Positions 6,599 to 8,153 of a stretch of DNA of 8,153 nucleotides are shown one piece after another. The notes below the pieces were generated by a model. That model was not told where the DNA came from, searched no databases, and saw nothing but the letters and a program-made list of their open reading frames with translations. Positions within the stretch are counted from its first letter, which is position 1; the number at the start of each line of letters is the position of its first letter. Source of the stretch: Bacteroidota bacterium. Lineage in GTDB: Bacteria > Bacteroidota > Bacteroidia > Flavobacteriales > Weeksellaceae. The DNA is taken from the NCBI GenBank assembly GCA_023433225.1, contig JAEZDQ010000158.1:1-8153 (forward strand), in the 5' to 3' direction. The position numbers and the translations under genes are program-made.

Positions 6599-6949
6599 TT
6601 AAGCGTTAGACTTTTCTGATTTTAATTTCGTTCTGCGTTTTTCTGCCCAGTCTACACCGTGTTTATCCAACTTCACAGTCAAGTAACGAAGCATACGCTC
6701 ATCGCGTTTGTACAATAATTCCAATCCGGCTACCAGTTCGTGGTTGTCGGTCTTGAATTCGGCCAAATGGTAAAAACCATTGCGCTTGTTCTGAATCGGG
6801 TAAGCCAATTTTTTCAGGCCCCAATTTTCTTTGGTTACGATTTCCGCTTGGTTTTCTTTGAGGAAATCTTCTACTTTTTTAACTGCTTCCTCCACCTGAA
6901 CATCAGATAGAACGGGAGTTAAAATGAAAACAGTTTCGTAATGAGTCAT
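6599..6949 (-). CDS. rpsF: 30S ribosomal protein bS6
   Basis: A small-subunit platform protein, the partner of bS18. At 116 residues it is within the family range. It has HYETVFILTP at residues 3-12, the WGLKKLAYPIQNKRNGFY segment at 43-60 and YKRDERMLRYLTVKL at 80-94, all typical. The C-terminal tail is short and basic (from about 100), ending KSEKSNA, unlike the acidic polyglutamate-modified tail of E. coli. It is the first gene of the operon; a strong promoter ends about 25 bases upstream of its ATG, so the leader is short and A/T-only near the start (aaatattttataa). Confidence 0.97.
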   Translation of the reverse strand: MTHYETVFILTPVLSDVQVEEAVKKVEDFLKENQAEIVTKENWGLKKLAYPIQNKRNGFYHLAEFKTDNHELVAGLELLYKRDERMLRYLTVKLDKHGVDWAEKRRTKLKSEKSNA

Positions 6950-6973
6950 TTATAAAATATTTAATTTGGGTTG

Positions 6974-6999
6974 CAAATGTAAGGTTTCTTTTGCATTTG
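6974..6999. repeat. Inverted repeat inside the rpsF promoter
   Basis: CAAATGTAA (6974-6982) and TTGCATTTG (6991-6999) form two 9-base arms with one mismatch around an 8-base spacer. The left arm includes the -7 element; the right arm lies between the -7 and -33 elements. There is no T-tract after it on the minus strand, so it is a poor terminator for the upstream barrel gene. It could be an operator or chance in AT-rich DNA. Confidence 0.4.
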
Positions 7000-7004
7000 A
7001 ACAA
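6974..7004 (-). promoter_or_regulatory. Promoter of the rpsF-rpsR-rplI operon
   Basis: Read on the minus strand: a -33 TTG (7004-7002), a 20-base spacer, and TACATTTG (6981-6974). This is an exact match to the Bacteroidota sigma-ABfr consensus TTG-N(17-23)-TAnnTTTG. Transcription would start around 6966-6970, leaving a leader of about 20 bases before the rpsF ATG. This is the best promoter match in the window and suits a highly expressed ribosomal operon. Confidence 0.82.
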
Positions 7005-7024
7005 CATACATTGCTGTTATTTTA

Positions 7025-8153
7025 CTAAAAAAGGGTATATCCTAAAATGAACGATAAATGGGTGTAATCAGAACGCCAACTATCATACCCGCTTAGAATA
7101 TCTTTTGCCGTATTCAACCTGAATTGCGCACTGTATTTATCCAAAAACTTATAGCCTAAACCAAATGTGAAATTATTATTGTTGCCATCAATGGTAAGTT
7201 TGTTAATACCTGTACCGTCATTCCGAGTAAACTCAACAAAAGAATCGCCAACTCCTAATTCGACAACATAGGCGGCATCAATAAAAATTTTGGATTGATC
7301 ACCAATGAAGAAATAATGTCTGAATCCTACGAGGATATTTATGGCATTGTATTGGATTTTCGTCGTAAGCTCTCCCCCTGAAACATTTCCTGCATCGGTG
7401 GTTTTTTCGCCTTTAAAACTTACATAAGTTCCTTCAGCAAAAACTGCCCATTTATTATTATTGAAAGGAAATATGTATTCAATTTCCAATCCTGCAGATA
7501 ATCCGGTTTTGTTACCAAAGTCAATACCTCGCTCTGAAAGGATTGCATTGTTTATAGCTAAGGAAGAACTATAAACACGGGGTCGAATATTTAGGTTTAT
7601 TTTTCCTTTTTTAGATGCACTAATGGCTTGAGCGGGTTCATTTCCACAGTTATTAAAATCTACAAAAACTTTTGTCAAAGAATTTTGTTTGTATTGCATT
7701 TTCTCAATTCTTTCCTTTTTGATTTCATCACATTTTAAATCATTGACAATCTGTCTTTTAAATTGTTCATTAGCAGCTATTTTATCGGATTTAAATAAAT
7801 ATCTTTTGTATACCAATTGCTTTATCTCTTCCTCGTTTACTTGATAAAAATAACGGATAAGATTATCTTCTGAATACTGATACAAACTCGCCTGACCTTC
7901 AACCAAAACTTTCAGGAAAAGTACCTCTTCATTGAATATAGGTTGTGCTGTGTCGCTGAGATGACTGACAACATCACTGGAACGATCCATCTTCACGTTA
8001 TGCTTTACAAATTTGAAAGCCTCATAGATTCCAAATTCTCTCACATTATTCAGTATGCCTTTTTGAACTTCCCCATCTTCACTCAATTTATATTCAAATT
8101 CAGCAGGGTTGTTTTTCCAGTCCATATTTTTGATAAGACACTCTGTACGATGG
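7025..8153 (-). CDS. Outer-membrane beta-barrel protein of unknown function, N-terminus beyond window edge
   Basis: The frame is open from the right edge to a TAG at 7025-7027. An ATG at 8125 would give 366 residues, but the frame continues upstream (HRTECLIKN before MDWKNNP) with no stop, and ECLIKNMDWKNNP-EFEYKL looks like one continuous conserved segment. The true start and signal peptide are therefore probably outside the window. Residue numbers below count from the 8125 ATG. Residues 1-165 form a soluble mixed alpha/beta part with two cysteines, C132 and C160, that could pair in the periplasm. Residues about 175-366 alternate polar and hydrophobic residues in strands of barrel type (INLNIRPRVY, GLSAGLEIEYIF, WAVFAEGTYVSF, NAINILVGFRHYFF, KIFIDAAYVVEL, NFTFGLGYKF), probably eight. 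The chain ends HLSFILGYTLF, with the terminal Phe typical of outer-membrane proteins. The role is unknown. It looks more AT-rich than the ribosomal genes beside it and lies upstream of rpsF on the same strand without a clear terminator between. Confidence 0.78.
   Translation of the reverse strand, partial: HRTECLIKNMDWKNNPAEFEYKLSEDGEVQKGILNNVREFGIYEAFKFVKHNVKMDRSSDVVSHLSDTAQPIFNEEVLFLKVLVEGQASLYQYSEDNLIRYFYQVNEEEIKQLVYKRYLFKSDKIAANEQFKRQIVNDLKCDEIKKERIEKMQYKQNSLTKVFVDFNNCGNEPAQAISASKKGKINLNIRPRVYSSSLAINNAILSERGIDFGNKTGLSAGLEIEYIFPFNNNKWAVFAEGTYVSFKGEKTTDAGNVSGGELTTKIQYNAINILVGFRHYFFIGDQSKIFIDAAYVVELGVGDSFVEFTRNDGTGINKLTIDGNNNNFTFGLGYKFLDKYSAQFRLNTAKDILSGYDSWRSDYTHLSFILGYTLF

Noticed and set aside
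6950..6973. S6:S18-binding RNA leader upstream of rpsF
   Set aside because: The predicted transcript leader is only about 20 bases and A/T-rich, with no visible stem or CCG-bearing bulge.
7001..7024. Hairpin (AACA...TGTT) as a terminator for the barrel gene
   Set aside because: The arms are only about four clean base pairs and no T-tract follows on the minus strand.
1..8153. Mobile element, CRISPR array, defence system or prophage
   Set aside because: No transposase, integrase, regularly spaced repeats, terminal repeats or defence domains are seen; all genes with a known role are housekeeping.

Overview
The window is a housekeeping stretch of chromosome from a member of the Bacteroidota, most likely class Flavobacteriia. 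The ribosomal proteins bS6, bS18 and bL9, the FolP start and the BT_3928-type membrane protein all look flavobacterial, possibly Weeksellaceae/Chryseobacterium-like; this placement rests on remembered family sequences, not a search. Other support: no gene start has an obvious Shine-Dalgarno sequence, with A/T-rich leaders instead, and promoter-like sites match the Bacteroidota form TTG-N(17-23)-TAnnTTTG. No mobile element, CRISPR array, tRNA or rRNA is visible, and there is no gene-free stretch above 300 bases.

Layout. (1) Bases 1-717, minus strand: the start of folP (dihydropteroate synthase), cut by the window edge. (2) A 53-base divergent gap, then a plus-strand series from 771 to 5539: a DUF1599/Nmad1-like protein built from two tandem copies of one domain; a DoxX/MauE-like membrane protein with a degenerate thioredoxin-like tail (BT_3928 type); a DppB-type ABC permease; tpiA; prmA; clpS. 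Gaps are 3-40 bases except before tpiA, where a candidate promoter lies. (3) A strong bidirectional hairpin terminator at 5547-5573 between convergent clpS and rplI. (4) Minus strand: the operon rpsF-rpsR-rplI, read from 6949 down to 5594, with a very good Bacteroidota promoter at 6974-7004. (5) Minus strand, 7025 to the right edge: an outer-membrane beta-barrel protein of unknown function. Its frame stays open through the window edge, so the ATG at 8125 is probably internal.

Function. folP serves folate synthesis, tpiA glycolysis, prmA methylates ribosomal protein L11, clpS feeds N-degron substrates to ClpAP-type proteases, and rpsF/rpsR/rplI are ribosomal. The less understood genes are the DUF1599 protein, the BT_3928-type protein, the DppB permease without a visible partner, and the barrel protein. 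I see no convincing evidence of an undescribed multi-gene system. The items worth a second look are the tandem DUF1599 duplication, the redox-motif membrane protein fused to a cysteine-poor thioredoxin-like domain, the about 75-residue acidic tail on bL9, the inverted repeat in the rpsF promoter, and the mis-startable barrel gene.
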